DNA of 64,000 bases. Origin: Burkholderia pyrrocinia (lineage in GTDB: Bacteria > Pseudomonadota > Gammaproteobacteria > Burkholderiales > Burkholderiaceae). The translations under genes and the position numbers were made by a program. The DNA is taken from positions 2,294,001-2,358,000 of the forward strand of contig NZ_CP011504.1 of the NCBI RefSeq assembly GCF_001028665.1, read 5' to 3'. The stretch's first letter is position 1. Every line of letters starts with the position of its first letter. Under the pieces are notes generated by a model. The model saw nothing but the letters and a program-made list of their open reading frames with translations, was not told the DNA's origin and made no database searches. This document shows positions 43,925 to 51,943 of this stretch, piece after piece.

Positions 43925-44488
43925 CTAGCGCGACGCGGCAGGCTCGGGCGAGGCGGGGAGCGTGCGTGCGCCTCGCCCGAGCGGGCGCTGCAGCAGCGCC
44001 GTGTCGATCCAGCGGCCATGCTTGAAGCCGACCGCCTTCAGCGTGCCGGCCGGCTCGAAGCCGAACGCGCGATGCAGCGACGTCGAACCGCCCGTGCCGC
44101 CGTCGGCGATCACCGCGATCATCTGCCGCCACGGGCCGGCCTCGCAGCGCGCAATCAGCGCCGCGAGCAGTGCGCGGCCGATCCCGCGCCCGCGCTGCGC
44201 ATCGTCGATGTAGATCGAATCCTCGATCGTGAAGCGGTAAGCGCTGCGCGTGCGGTAAGGCGTCGCGTACGCATAGCCGGCCACGCGGCCGTCGCATTCC
44301 GCGACGAGATACGGCAACCCGTGGCCCAGTACCGCGTCGCGGCGCGCGCGCAGCTCGGCGGTGTCGGGCGGCGTTTCCTCGAACGACGCGACGCCGTGGC
44401 GGACGTGGTGCGCATAGATTGCGTGGATGGCGGCGAGATCGGCGTCGGTCGCATCGCGGACGATGCAGGCGGCTGGCGTGGCGGACAT
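43925..44488 (-). CDS. GNAT acetyltransferase, phosphinothricin-type
   Basis: A 187-residue GNAT enzyme of the phosphinothricin/methionine-sulfoximine acetyltransferase group. Motifs are IVRDATDADLAAIHAIYAHHV, then YAYATPYRTRSAYRFTIEDSIYI, the acetyl-CoA loop QRGRGIGRALLAALI, and FGFEPAGTLKAVGFKHGRWID at the end. It detoxifies glutamine-synthetase inhibitors or similar amino acids by N-acetylation; the exact substrate is not proven. It is upstream of and nearly abutting the MerR gene (9 bases), so it may be controlled by it. Confidence 0.9.
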   Translation of the reverse strand: MSATPAACIVRDATDADLAAIHAIYAHHVRHGVASFEETPPDTAELRARRDAVLGHGLPYLVAECDGRVAGYAYATPYRTRSAYRFTIEDSIYIDDAQRGRGIGRALLAALIARCEAGPWRQMIAVIADGGTGGSTSLHRAFGFEPAGTLKAVGFKHGRWIDTALLQRPLGRGARTLPASPEPAASR

Positions 44489-44586
44489 GGTGACGGTGCG
44501 GCAGGGCGGGGATGCGGGCAAACCATTACTATGCGGGCGATTGAGTGACGCGTAAAGCGGCGGCCGCGCGTCCGGCGCCGCGGTGT

Positions 44587-45606
44587 TCAGTTCGGCGTAC
44601 GGTTCTTCTGCGTGTCGCGCGGCAACTCGTCGAAGCGGGCGAAGTAGTAGGCGGAAAAGCGGCCGAGGTGCCCGAAGCCGAACGTCAGCGCCGTATCGGT
44701 GATGCTGGCCACCGGGTCGGTCAGCAACTGCACGCGCGCGGCGTCCAGCCGGATGTTGCGCAGCAGCTCCATCGGGGTTGCGCCGTGGTAGCGCCGACAC
44801 AGCACGTTCAGCGTTCGCAGGCTGACGCCGGCCGCTCTGGCGAGATCTTCGAGCGAGATCGGCGCGCAGAGCCGCGCGTGGATGAATTCGTGCAGCGCAT
44901 CCATCTGCCGGATGCCGCCGCGCGATCCGGCTTGCGCCGGCGCGCCGAGCGCGTGCGGCGCCGGGCCGGCCTGCGCAGCGACGGGCGACGGCGGGCAATG
45001 CACGAGCAGGAACAGCGCGAGGCTTCGTTCGAAGTGGTCGCGCCATTCGGCCCGGATGCCGCCGTCGTCGGCAACGGCGAGCACGTTGAGCAGCGACTGT
45101 GCGATCAGATCCCATTGCGACGCAAGCGCCGTCGGCAACAGGAATCCCGGCGCGAGGCCGGGCGCCGCGTCGTCGGGCCGGCGGCCGCAGACCGCGCGCA
45201 TCAGCGCATCGGGCACCTTGACGATCAGTTGCCGGGTGCCGGAGCGCCAGCGGAGGCGGACGCGCGACGTCGGCGCCAGCACGGCGGTGCGCCCTTCGGA
45301 CACGCCCATCACGTGCCCGTCGCACTCGATTTCGGCGCCGCCCGCAAGCGACGTGTGGACGAGCGAAAAGCCGTCGAACGGGCGCGGGGCGACCTCGACT
45401 TCGGCGCCGTACTGCAGCGCGTAGACGCTCAGGTGATTCAGTTGCCCCTTGAAAAGCGCCGCGTCGGGTACGCCCTGCTTCCAGCGCAGCGCATGCTCGG
45501 CCAGTTCCAGCGAGACCTGCTCGTGCGCATCCGTGCGCACGCCGGATCGGAACACGCAATTCCGATACAGCGCGGACAGCACTTCCGCATTCGGGGTGAG
45601 GGGCAT
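44587..45606 (-). CDS. AraC-family transcriptional regulator
   Basis: A 339-residue AraC/XylS regulator. The N-terminal ligand-binding part is of the AraC_binding_2 type (FDGFSLVHTSLAGGAEIECDG region). The C-terminal double helix-turn-helix includes ISLEDLARAAGVSLRTLNVLC and the signature DTALTFGFGHLGRFSAYYFARF. Such proteins activate aromatic-acid catabolic genes. The ATG at 45606 follows AGGAGACGCCCC, a clear ribosome site. It is divergent from an aromatic-acid MFS transporter, with three CGGATAG boxes between, so it probably activates that gene. Confidence 0.92.
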   Translation of the reverse strand: MPLTPNAEVLSALYRNCVFRSGVRTDAHEQVSLELAEHALRWKQGVPDAALFKGQLNHLSVYALQYGAEVEVAPRPFDGFSLVHTSLAGGAEIECDGHVMGVSEGRTAVLAPTSRVRLRWRSGTRQLIVKVPDALMRAVCGRRPDDAAPGLAPGFLLPTALASQWDLIAQSLLNVLAVADDGGIRAEWRDHFERSLALFLLVHCPPSPVAAQAGPAPHALGAPAQAGSRGGIRQMDALHEFIHARLCAPISLEDLARAAGVSLRTLNVLCRRYHGATPMELLRNIRLDAARVQLLTDPVASITDTALTFGFGHLGRFSAYYFARFDELPRDTQKNRTPN

Positions 45607-45752
45607 GGGGCGTCTCCTGTGTGGCGTTTTTCGTGCAGCGCACCCGGCTGGCCGTGGATGCGCGTCGTGCCACATCGGCTTCTCTTGTGAGCGAGATAAC
45701 CTGAAAGGATGATATTGATCTTTGTCAGGCTTGTCGAAAGTTTCGCAAGAAT

Positions 45753-45854
45753 CGGATAGTCCCGCGTCAACCGGGGAAAAAATCGGATAGCGCGCGGCGT
45801 GCGGTACGAGAAAAAGCGGATCAAGTTCGCGAGCCGCCTGCAAATTCCGGATAG
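45753..45854. promoter_or_regulatory. Three CGGATAG boxes between AraC and MFS genes
   Basis: CGGATAG occurs in the same orientation at 45753-45759, 45784-45790 and 45848-45854, in the context (A/T)TC(C/G)GGATAG. Intervals of 31 and 64 bases approximate three and six helical turns. Direct repeats in helical phase beside an AraC gene are the expected form of its binding sites. The remaining part of this 427-base gap holds the two promoters. Confidence 0.55.
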
Positions 45855-46033
45855 TGGGAATCATTGTGGCTTCCTACACTGCGCCGACAGCCGGACGGAC
45901 AGCGGCGCAATTCACGACAACGATTCGTACAACTACTAAATAGACAGGCTTATAGATCGTATTAGTCCGAATGCGCGTAATGCGACGGCTACCGCCGGGC
46001 CTGAATCCCCTCTGGAAAAAGGAAGGAAGCTCC

Positions 46034-47398
46034 ATGCGTCAAATCAACCTGCAGGCGCTCTCCGACGATGCGCGGCTGGGCAAGCTGCACGGCGTCGTGC
46101 TGTTCTGGTGCGCGCTGATCATCGTGTTCGACGGGTATGACCTGGCGGTGGCCGGCATCGCGCTGCCGGCGATCATGAAGGAGATGGGCGTCAACCCCGC
46201 GCAGGCCGGCTTTATGGTCAGCTCGGCGCTGTTCGGCATGATGTTCGGCAACATCGTGTTCGGGACCGTCGCCGAGCGGATCGGGCGCCGCTGGGCCATC
46301 GCGGCCTGCCTGACGCTGTTCAGCGTCTTTACCGCGGCGGCCGGGCTGGCGCCGACGCCGGCGCTGTTCGGCGCGGCGCGCTTCCTGGCAGGCATCGGCA
46401 TCGGCGGCGTGATGCCGAACGTGATCGCCCATATGACCGAGTACGCGCCGCGCCGCGTGCGCAGCACGCTGGTGACGCTGATGTTCAGCGGCTATTCGGT
46501 CGGCGGCATGCTGGCGGCCGTGATGGGCAAGGGGATGATCGAAGCGTACGGGTGGCAGTCCGTGTTCGTCGCCGCGGGTGCACCGGTGCTGCTCGTTCCG
46601 CTGCTCGTGAAATGGATGCCGGAATCGCTGCCGTTCCTGATTCGGCGCGGCAGGACCGACGAGCTCGCGCGTATCGCGCGCCGGCTCGATCCCGCATACC
46701 GGCGTCAGCCGGGCGACTGTTATGTCGTTCCGCGCGAGAACAAGGCGGGCGGCGCGCCGGTTCGCCAACTGTTCGACGACGGTCGTGGATTCAGCACGGT
46801 CATGTTCTGGATCGCGTGCTTCATGTGCCTGTTCATGGTGTATGCGCTCAGCTCGTGGCTGACCCGGCTGATGGCGAGCGCCGGCTACAGCCTCGGCTCT
46901 GCGCTGACCTTCGTGCTGGTGCTGAACGCCGGCGCGATGGTCGGCGCGATCGGCGGCGGCTGGCTGGCCGATCGCTTTCCGATCAAGACGGTGCTCGTGT
47001 CGATGTATCTGCTCGCCGCGGTGTCGATCACGCTGCTCGGCTACAAGATGCCGACCGCGCTGCTGTTCGTGCTGGTCGGCCTCGCGGGCGCGTCGACGAT
47101 CGGTACGCAGATCGTCAACTGCGCATATGCGGGGCAGTTCTATCCGATGGCGATCCGCTCGACCGGCATCGGCTGGACGCTGGGCGTGGGCCGCAGCGGC
47201 GCGATCCTGGCGCCGATCGTCATCGGTTTGCTGGTGGGCATCGATCTGCCGCTGGAACAGAACTTCATGGCGATCGGGCTGCCCGCGCTGGCGGCGGCCG
47301 TCGCGGTCGGCCTGATCGATCATCGGCGCTCGGCGTCGCATCGCGATCGCCCGGCCTGCGCCGGTGAGCGGCAGGCGTCGCCTGTCCGGCAGTCCTGA
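46034..47398 (+). CDS. MFS aromatic acid transporter (AAHS type)
   Basis: A 454-residue major facilitator protein with twelve predicted membrane segments. VVLFWCALIIVFDGYDLAVAG in TM1 is typical of the aromatic-acid:H+ symporters (benzoate, 4-hydroxybenzoate, protocatechuate), followed by GTVAERIGRRWAIAAC and PESLPFLIRRGR. The ATG at 46034 has AGGAAGGAAG upstream; a codon 63 bases earlier lacks one. It is divergent from the AraC regulator, which likely induces it in response to its substrate. No catabolic enzyme gene adjoins it, so metabolism of the imported acid must be encoded elsewhere. Confidence 0.92.
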   Translation: MRQINLQALSDDARLGKLHGVVLFWCALIIVFDGYDLAVAGIALPAIMKEMGVNPAQAGFMVSSALFGMMFGNIVFGTVAERIGRRWAIAACLTLFSVFTAAAGLAPTPALFGAARFLAGIGIGGVMPNVIAHMTEYAPRRVRSTLVTLMFSGYSVGGMLAAVMGKGMIEAYGWQSVFVAAGAPVLLVPLLVKWMPESLPFLIRRGRTDELARIARRLDPAYRRQPGDCYVVPRENKAGGAPVRQLFDDGRGFSTVMFWIACFMCLFMVYALSSWLTRLMASAGYSLGSALTFVLVLNAGAMVGAIGGGWLADRFPIKTVLVSMYLLAAVSITLLGYKMPTALLFVLVGLAGASTIGTQIVNCAYAGQFYPMAIRSTGIGWTLGVGRSGAILAPIVIGLLVGIDLPLEQNFMAIGLPALAAAVAVGLIDHRRSASHRDRPACAGERQASPVRQS

Positions 47399-47473
47399 GC
47401 GGCGCATCGGTGGGGCGCAACCGGCCGGGGATCATGGCCGGCCCGGAGCAGGGGCTCCGACGGGGATGCTCCG

Positions 47474-48367
47474 TCAGAGCCGCCCGTCCGCCGCGCGCAC
47501 CGCGTCCGCGATTGCATCCGCGACGCGCTGGACGCGCGGCGAGCGACGCACATCCGGATGGACGACGAGCCAGATCTCGCGCTCGATGTTGCAGCGGGGC
47601 GCGGACGTCAGTTCGACGAGCGGCGCTGGCGTGGACGAGGGTGCCGCACCGGCCTCGGCGAGCGAATCGTCGACGAGAAACCTGGGCAGCAGCGCGACCC
47701 CCGCGCCGGCGACGCACGCGCGATGTTGCGCGGCCAGGTCGTTCGCGACGAACGCAAAACGGCGCCCGGCCGCGAAGCGTTCGAGCCATTGCTGCTGTGG
47801 TGTTTGCGCGAGCGCGTCGTCGTAGCCGACGAACGGCCAGGTGTCAGGCGGCGCGTCCGCCCATTCCGGCGACGCGCACAGCGCGAAGCGCATCGTGCCG
47901 AGCCGGCGCGCGGCGAGCCCCGGCTCGCTCGGCCGCGACAGCCGCACCGCGAGATCGGCTTCGCGTGCGTACAAGTTCGCCGCATGCATCTCGCCCATCA
48001 GGTCGATCCGCAGCGCCGGCCATGCGCGCTGCGCGCGGGCAAGGCGCGGCGCGAGGAAATGGCTGGCGAACACCGGCGATGCCGACACGCGCACGACGCC
48101 GTCGAGCGCCGCCGCACCCTGCGCGGCGCGTGCGAACGCATGTGCATCGGTTTCGAGGCGAGCGGCGTGCTCGGCGAGGTGCAGCCCTTCGTCGGTCGGC
48201 GGCCAGCCGCGCGGCAACCGGTCGAACAGCCGGATGCCGAGCGCGGACTCCAGCGCGTCGATGCGCCGCGCAACTGTCGAATGTTGAACCTGCAGCGTGC
48301 GTGCGGCGGCCGACAGGCTGCCGCCGCGCATCACCGCGAGGAAGGTGCGGATGTCGTCCCAGTTCAT
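47474..48367 (-). CDS. LysR-family transcriptional regulator
   Basis: A 297-residue LysR regulator. The winged-helix domain is at the N-terminus (MNWDDIRTFLAVMRGGSLSA, LQVQHSTVARRIDALESALG), followed by the periplasmic-binding-like effector domain. The ATG at 48367 is chosen as the usual LysR opening; a GTG 48 bases upstream would add a Pro/Ser-rich leader with no better ribosome site. It is divergent from the quinone oxidoreductase with about 130 bases between the starts, and probably controls it and itself. The inducer is unknown. Confidence 0.92.
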   Translation of the reverse strand: MNWDDIRTFLAVMRGGSLSAAARTLQVQHSTVARRIDALESALGIRLFDRLPRGWPPTDEGLHLAEHAARLETDAHAFARAAQGAAALDGVVRVSASPVFASHFLAPRLARAQRAWPALRIDLMGEMHAANLYAREADLAVRLSRPSEPGLAARRLGTMRFALCASPEWADAPPDTWPFVGYDDALAQTPQQQWLERFAAGRRFAFVANDLAAQHRACVAGAGVALLPRFLVDDSLAEAGAAPSSTPAPLVELTSAPRCNIEREIWLVVHPDVRRSPRVQRVADAIADAVRAADGRL

Positions 48368-48498
48368 CGGCAACGCGGACGCAGGAACGGGATCTGGATC
48401 GGTCGAATTTTGCACAGTAAATGGGCGGAAAACGGGAATTCCGATCGATTATGCACGATGGGATGATCATGTCACTTCATTCGATTGCGAGGAACGTC

Positions 48499-49497
48499 AT
48501 GACCCAAACAACCACCGCCGTCCGGATCGGGATCGACCGCTACGGCGACGCCGGCGTGCTGCGCCGCGTCGATGCGCCCGTCGCGCCGCCCGGCGCCGGC
48601 GAGGTGCGGATTCGCCAGACCGCCGTCGGCGTGAATTTCGTCGACATCTATTTCAGGACGGGGGCGCACGCGTTGCCCGCGCTGCCGGACGCGCTCGGCG
48701 TCGAGGCGGCAGGCGTGATCGACGCGGTCGGGCCCGGCGTGACGGATCTCGTGCCGGGCCAGCGGGTCGCGTATGCGGGCATGCCGACCGGCAGTTATGC
48801 GAGCCTGCGCACGATGCCGGCCGGGCGCGTGGTGCCGATCCCCGACGGCCTGAGCGACGACGCAGCCGCCGCCGGGCTGCTGAAAGGGATCACGGTCTAC
48901 ATGCTGCTGCATCGCGTCCGGCAGGTCGGCGCCGGCGACACGGTGCTGGTGCATGCGGCGGCCGGCGGCGTCGGGCTGCTGGCGACGCAATGGGCGCGCG
49001 CGCTCGGCGCGCGGGTGATCGGCACGGTCGGGTCGGCCGCGAAAGCCGCGCTGGTGCGCACGCATGGCGCGGAGGAAGTCGTCGATTATCGCGAGGAGGA
49101 TTTCGTGGCGGCCGCGCGTGCGTTCGGCGGCGGCGCGGGTGTCGATTACGCGATCGACGGGATCGGCGGCGACGTGCTGACCCGTACGCTCGGCGCGATC
49201 CGGCCGTTCGGGATGGTCGCGAGCATCGGGCAGGTGGCCGCGATCGGCGCGCGGCAGACGTTCGATCTCGACGAACTTGGGCCGGCCCGTTCGATCGCGC
49301 TCGCGCGGCCGAGCGTGCTCGGTTTCATCGCGCGCGATGTGGCCGGATATCGGGAAGCCGCACGTGCGACGCTCGAACGGCTGGCCGGCGGAATGCACGT
49401 CGAGATCGGCGCACGGCTGCCGCTCGAACAGGCGGCCGACGCGCACCGGCTGCTGGAGTCGCGTGCGACGACGGGCGCGGTCGTGCTGGTGCCGTGA
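48499..49497 (+). CDS. Quinone oxidoreductase, zeta-crystallin type
   Basis: A 332-residue medium-chain reductase of the NADPH:quinone oxidoreductase group. Features are the catalytic-fold opening GVNFVDIYFRTGAHALPALP, the nucleotide motif VHAAAGGVGLLATQWARALG near 150, and VDYAIDGIGGDVLTRTLGAI. It lacks zinc-ligand Cys residues, as expected for this group. It reduces quinones or alkenals with NADPH and may protect against redox-active compounds. The ATG at 48499 follows GAGGAACGTC. The divergent LysR gene probably regulates it. Confidence 0.92.
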   Translation: MTQTTTAVRIGIDRYGDAGVLRRVDAPVAPPGAGEVRIRQTAVGVNFVDIYFRTGAHALPALPDALGVEAAGVIDAVGPGVTDLVPGQRVAYAGMPTGSYASLRTMPAGRVVPIPDGLSDDAAAAGLLKGITVYMLLHRVRQVGAGDTVLVHAAAGGVGLLATQWARALGARVIGTVGSAAKAALVRTHGAEEVVDYREEDFVAAARAFGGGAGVDYAIDGIGGDVLTRTLGAIRPFGMVASIGQVAAIGARQTFDLDELGPARSIALARPSVLGFIARDVAGYREAARATLERLAGGMHVEIGARLPLEQAADAHRLLESRATTGAVVLVP

Positions 49498-49676
49498 GCG
49501 GGGCGGCGAGGCCGGCTTGGACATCCCGCTCGATACTCGCGCATCGCCGAGCCGGCGGGGCACGGCGATCACGTCGCTTCCCGGCGCGAAATGGCCCCCT
49601 TCCGCCAGACAAAAAAGAGCATTCTCGATACGGTGTGCATTGGCGAAACTGTCTTTCTGGATTTTTTCGTCCTACG

Positions 49677-50025
49677 AGAATCGGTTACGCCAGAGTTTCC
49701 ACCCAGGAGTTGGAAAGGCGAGCACGGATCGACGCATCGACTAAGGCTGGGGTAGACGCAATCCGCGAAGAACGGCGGTCGGGGGCATCACCCGGGAGAC
49801 CGGTTCCAGGCAAACTCCTTGGAAGCCTCGAGCGTGGCGCAGGCTTCGAAAGCGTTGCCGAGCACATCGACACCCATTCGCCAGCGGGGCGGGCTGATAC
49901 TTCAGATGCTGGGCACGCTCGCCGAATTCGAGCGGGAGACGATCCGAGAGCGGACCAGGAGCGGCATGTAGGCTGCCACCGAGCTCGGCCTTCGCCTGGG
50001 GCGACCGCGAAGCCTTGAAAGCGAG
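49677..50025 (+). pseudogene. Decayed serine recombinase
   Basis: The N-terminal signature RIGYARVSTQE (catalytic Ser included) starts at 49677. The conserved GLILQMLGTLAEFERETIRERTRSGM block lies in another frame from 49891, and ends in TAG at 49969. The frame then continues AATELGLRLGRPRSLES, a helix-turn-helix linker. So at least one frameshift and one stop have destroyed a resolvase/invertase of the Hin/Pin group. Its presence marks the 49.5-51.9 kb stretch as a site of past mobile-element insertion. Confidence 0.75.
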
Positions 50026-50207
50026 GACGGGCGCCGCGTCCTGCGCCAATGGCGTCGGACGCTACACGCTTACCGCGCCTGCTTACGAATACGGTGTCCG
50101 ACGATCGAGCATCAAGCGTGCGATTCATCGCGCCGGCCCACACGCCCAGCCGCCGCTCATTCGATAAAAAGCAGCCCGCAGAGACGGGAGGGGGCGCATA
50201 CGGCACT

Positions 50208-50350
50208 GCCTGCGCTCCCCGCCCCCGTAGATACCCGCAGCTCGGTTCGACTGGCCGCGCCGAGCTGCGCGACAATCGCCACGATTCCGCGTCAAGGCCG
50301 TCGCTCTACGTCACTTTGAAACCGGCCGGACACACCTGACGCTCGATGCA
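50208..50350 (+). repeat. Diverged direct repeat, left copy
   Basis: About 140 bases resembling 51116-51262 in the same orientation. Shared blocks include GCTCCCCG/GATCCCCG, a stretch reading CTCGGT(T/C)CG, CCGAGC(T/C)GCGC, and ACCGGCCGG followed by CCTGACGCT at the end. The pair flanks the repeat-protein gene at 50364-50810. It may be a dispersed intergenic element or the ends of a lost insertion. Confidence 0.5.
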
Positions 50351-50363
50351 TGGCATCGGACAA

Positions 50364-50810
50364 CTAGTCGATGTCTTCTCCCGTAGGCAAAGACTCAACA
50401 ACGCTATCGGGAATGACTTTGACTTTACTGGGATCAAAATCGAACTTCTTGAAAATAATATCGTCGGGGATCGCGCGCTTTTCGCCGTTTGTCAGCAAAT
50501 AACGCAACGAAGACGAATCCCCCCTGATGAGCGAAGCTCCAACGCTCAGTGGAATGCTTTTAGGGATATGGGTGGTGAGATAATCGTCAATGAAGATGCC
50601 TTCCCACGACGGGAACAAATTGAAATACGTATCCGGATTCGGAATGTAATGGAGAACGCCGTTGACAACGAGGTACAGGTTGGTGCTCTGGTGGGACCTG
50701 ACACGTATGCCATCGTACGCTCTCCAGTCAGTGCCCGCCAGGGCGTCCTTCGCCTCTTGCTCGGTGGCGCGGACCAGGTCTTTTTGAGAAGGGGAAGCTT
50801 GTGTGCTCAT
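50364..50810 (-). CDS. Small repeat protein, lower GC, function unknown
   Basis: A 148-residue protein with two copies of an aromatic/proline repeat: STNLYLVVNGVLHYIPNPDTYF and SSLRYLLTNGEKRAIPDD, each followed by a segment rich in Phe/Asp. This Y-L-x2-N-G-x3-x-I-P pattern recurs in surface or carbohydrate-related bacterial proteins as a tandem beta-hairpin unit, but I cannot name its function. No signal peptide is evident (MSTQASPSQKDLVRATEQEA). GGAG lies 7 bases before the ATG. Its GC is visibly lower than the chromosome, and two related ~140 bp elements flank it, suggesting acquisition. Confidence 0.7.
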   Translation of the reverse strand: MSTQASPSQKDLVRATEQEAKDALAGTDWRAYDGIRVRSHQSTNLYLVVNGVLHYIPNPDTYFNLFPSWEGIFIDDYLTTHIPKSIPLSVGASLIRGDSSSLRYLLTNGEKRAIPDDIIFKKFDFDPSKVKVIPDSVVESLPTGEDID

Positions 50811-51115
50811 GTCAATCTCCAGTGCGATTTGATGGCGGGCAATGCATGCGGCACGGGTATTGGTGGCGCACGTCTATAATTGGCCCGATTGAATCAATGT
50901 CATTTAGGTCTGCAGCGCGACATTTGAAAGCTCGCGCACCAAAAACATATTCTCCGTCAGGCGGCAAGTCCATTACATTCAATTACACCATGGCAATGGC
51001 GTGCCTGCGTCGTTTGTGCGATTGGGGAAGCACTGCACAGTTCGAATCCGTCTTCGGCTATGTGCAATACGTCCTTGAGAGTAAAAGCAACTTTGCGGAG
51101 AGGAGCGCATGTGGC

Positions 51116-51262
51116 ATTGCCAGCGATCCCCGTTCACGGAGATATCTGCTACTCGGTCCGGCAGGCCGAACCGAGCCGCGCCAACCCGCAACCATAGGCC
51201 GAAGCAGTCGCCCTAAGTCGTTCTGGCACCGGCCGGCCATTCCTGACGCTGGACGCACGCTT
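51116..51262 (+). repeat. Diverged direct repeat, right copy
   Basis: Partner of the element at 50208-50350, same orientation, roughly 70 percent alike by eye. Even the translation shows it: RRYPQLGSTGRAELR in the left copy against RRYLLLGPAGRTEPR here, although neither is likely coding. Confidence 0.5.
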
Positions 51263-51943
51263 TGGCCCGCCTGCCATTTTTGCGAGTGCGAGCGAGAGCA
51301 GCGGATTAGATACCGTGCCGCAAACAACTCCGGGGTACCGCGACGCATGCACGACAAGAGGCCAGATCCGCACGATTACCCCAAGCAGCACCGCTACCCC
51401 ATGTCACTCCCTCGCCGTCGGCACCTGACACACGATTCAGCGCAAACCGTTCTGGAAACACCCCGGTATCTCGCCATAGGGGAGCGACTTCCGAATGGCC
51501 TGCAGATTCGCCTGCTCGGGTACGAGGTGAGGTTCGAGCAACGCCAGCGACGAGCACGATGAATTCGTCGCCGAACACGCGTTACGGTTTCTGCATCTGC
51601 AGATTGGGCGACGTGACGAGCTTGAGTCGAGCGTCGCCACTCAGAGCCGAGATCGCGGCCTCGAAACCGCGGGCATGCCACCGAATTGCGTTCGCGTCAT
51701 TGCCGACGGTCCGAGACCTGATCGATGCCCCAACACGCCCACCTGGCAGCCTCAAAGCCAACGGGAACGACGAATTGTTGTCTTCCTGCTTGCTGACCTC
51801 GTACACCCACGCATCGCAACCTGACCGGCCGGCGTATCGACTTGCGGAAGCAGCTTTTTCAGCGTCGATGTCTCGTGGGCAGAGCCGATGAATGCGAGCG
51901 TGTCAGTTTCCTGATCCGGCATCGTCGCCGCCCGCCAGCCTGG
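51263..51943. other. Degenerate gap, possible decayed gene on minus strand
   Basis: No intact gene. On - strand the 74-codon frame 51582-51806 (IRWHARGFEAAISALSGDAR) has protein-like composition. In nearby frames FGDEFIVLVA and LVPEQANLQAIRKSLPYGEI continue further downstream, as if one gene had been frameshifted. I do not recognise the family. Confidence 0.35.

Noticed and set aside
50801..51562. 253-codon + frame downstream of the repeat protein
   Set aside because: It reads through the diverged repeat element with Arg/His-rich sequence and has no homology-like segments, so it is unlikely to be coding.
51437..51640. GGDEF diguanylate cyclase remnant suggested by FGDEFIVLVA
   Set aside because: Only a short stretch resembles the GGDEF signature. 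The expected DxLTxLxNR and surrounding motifs are absent in the nearby frames.
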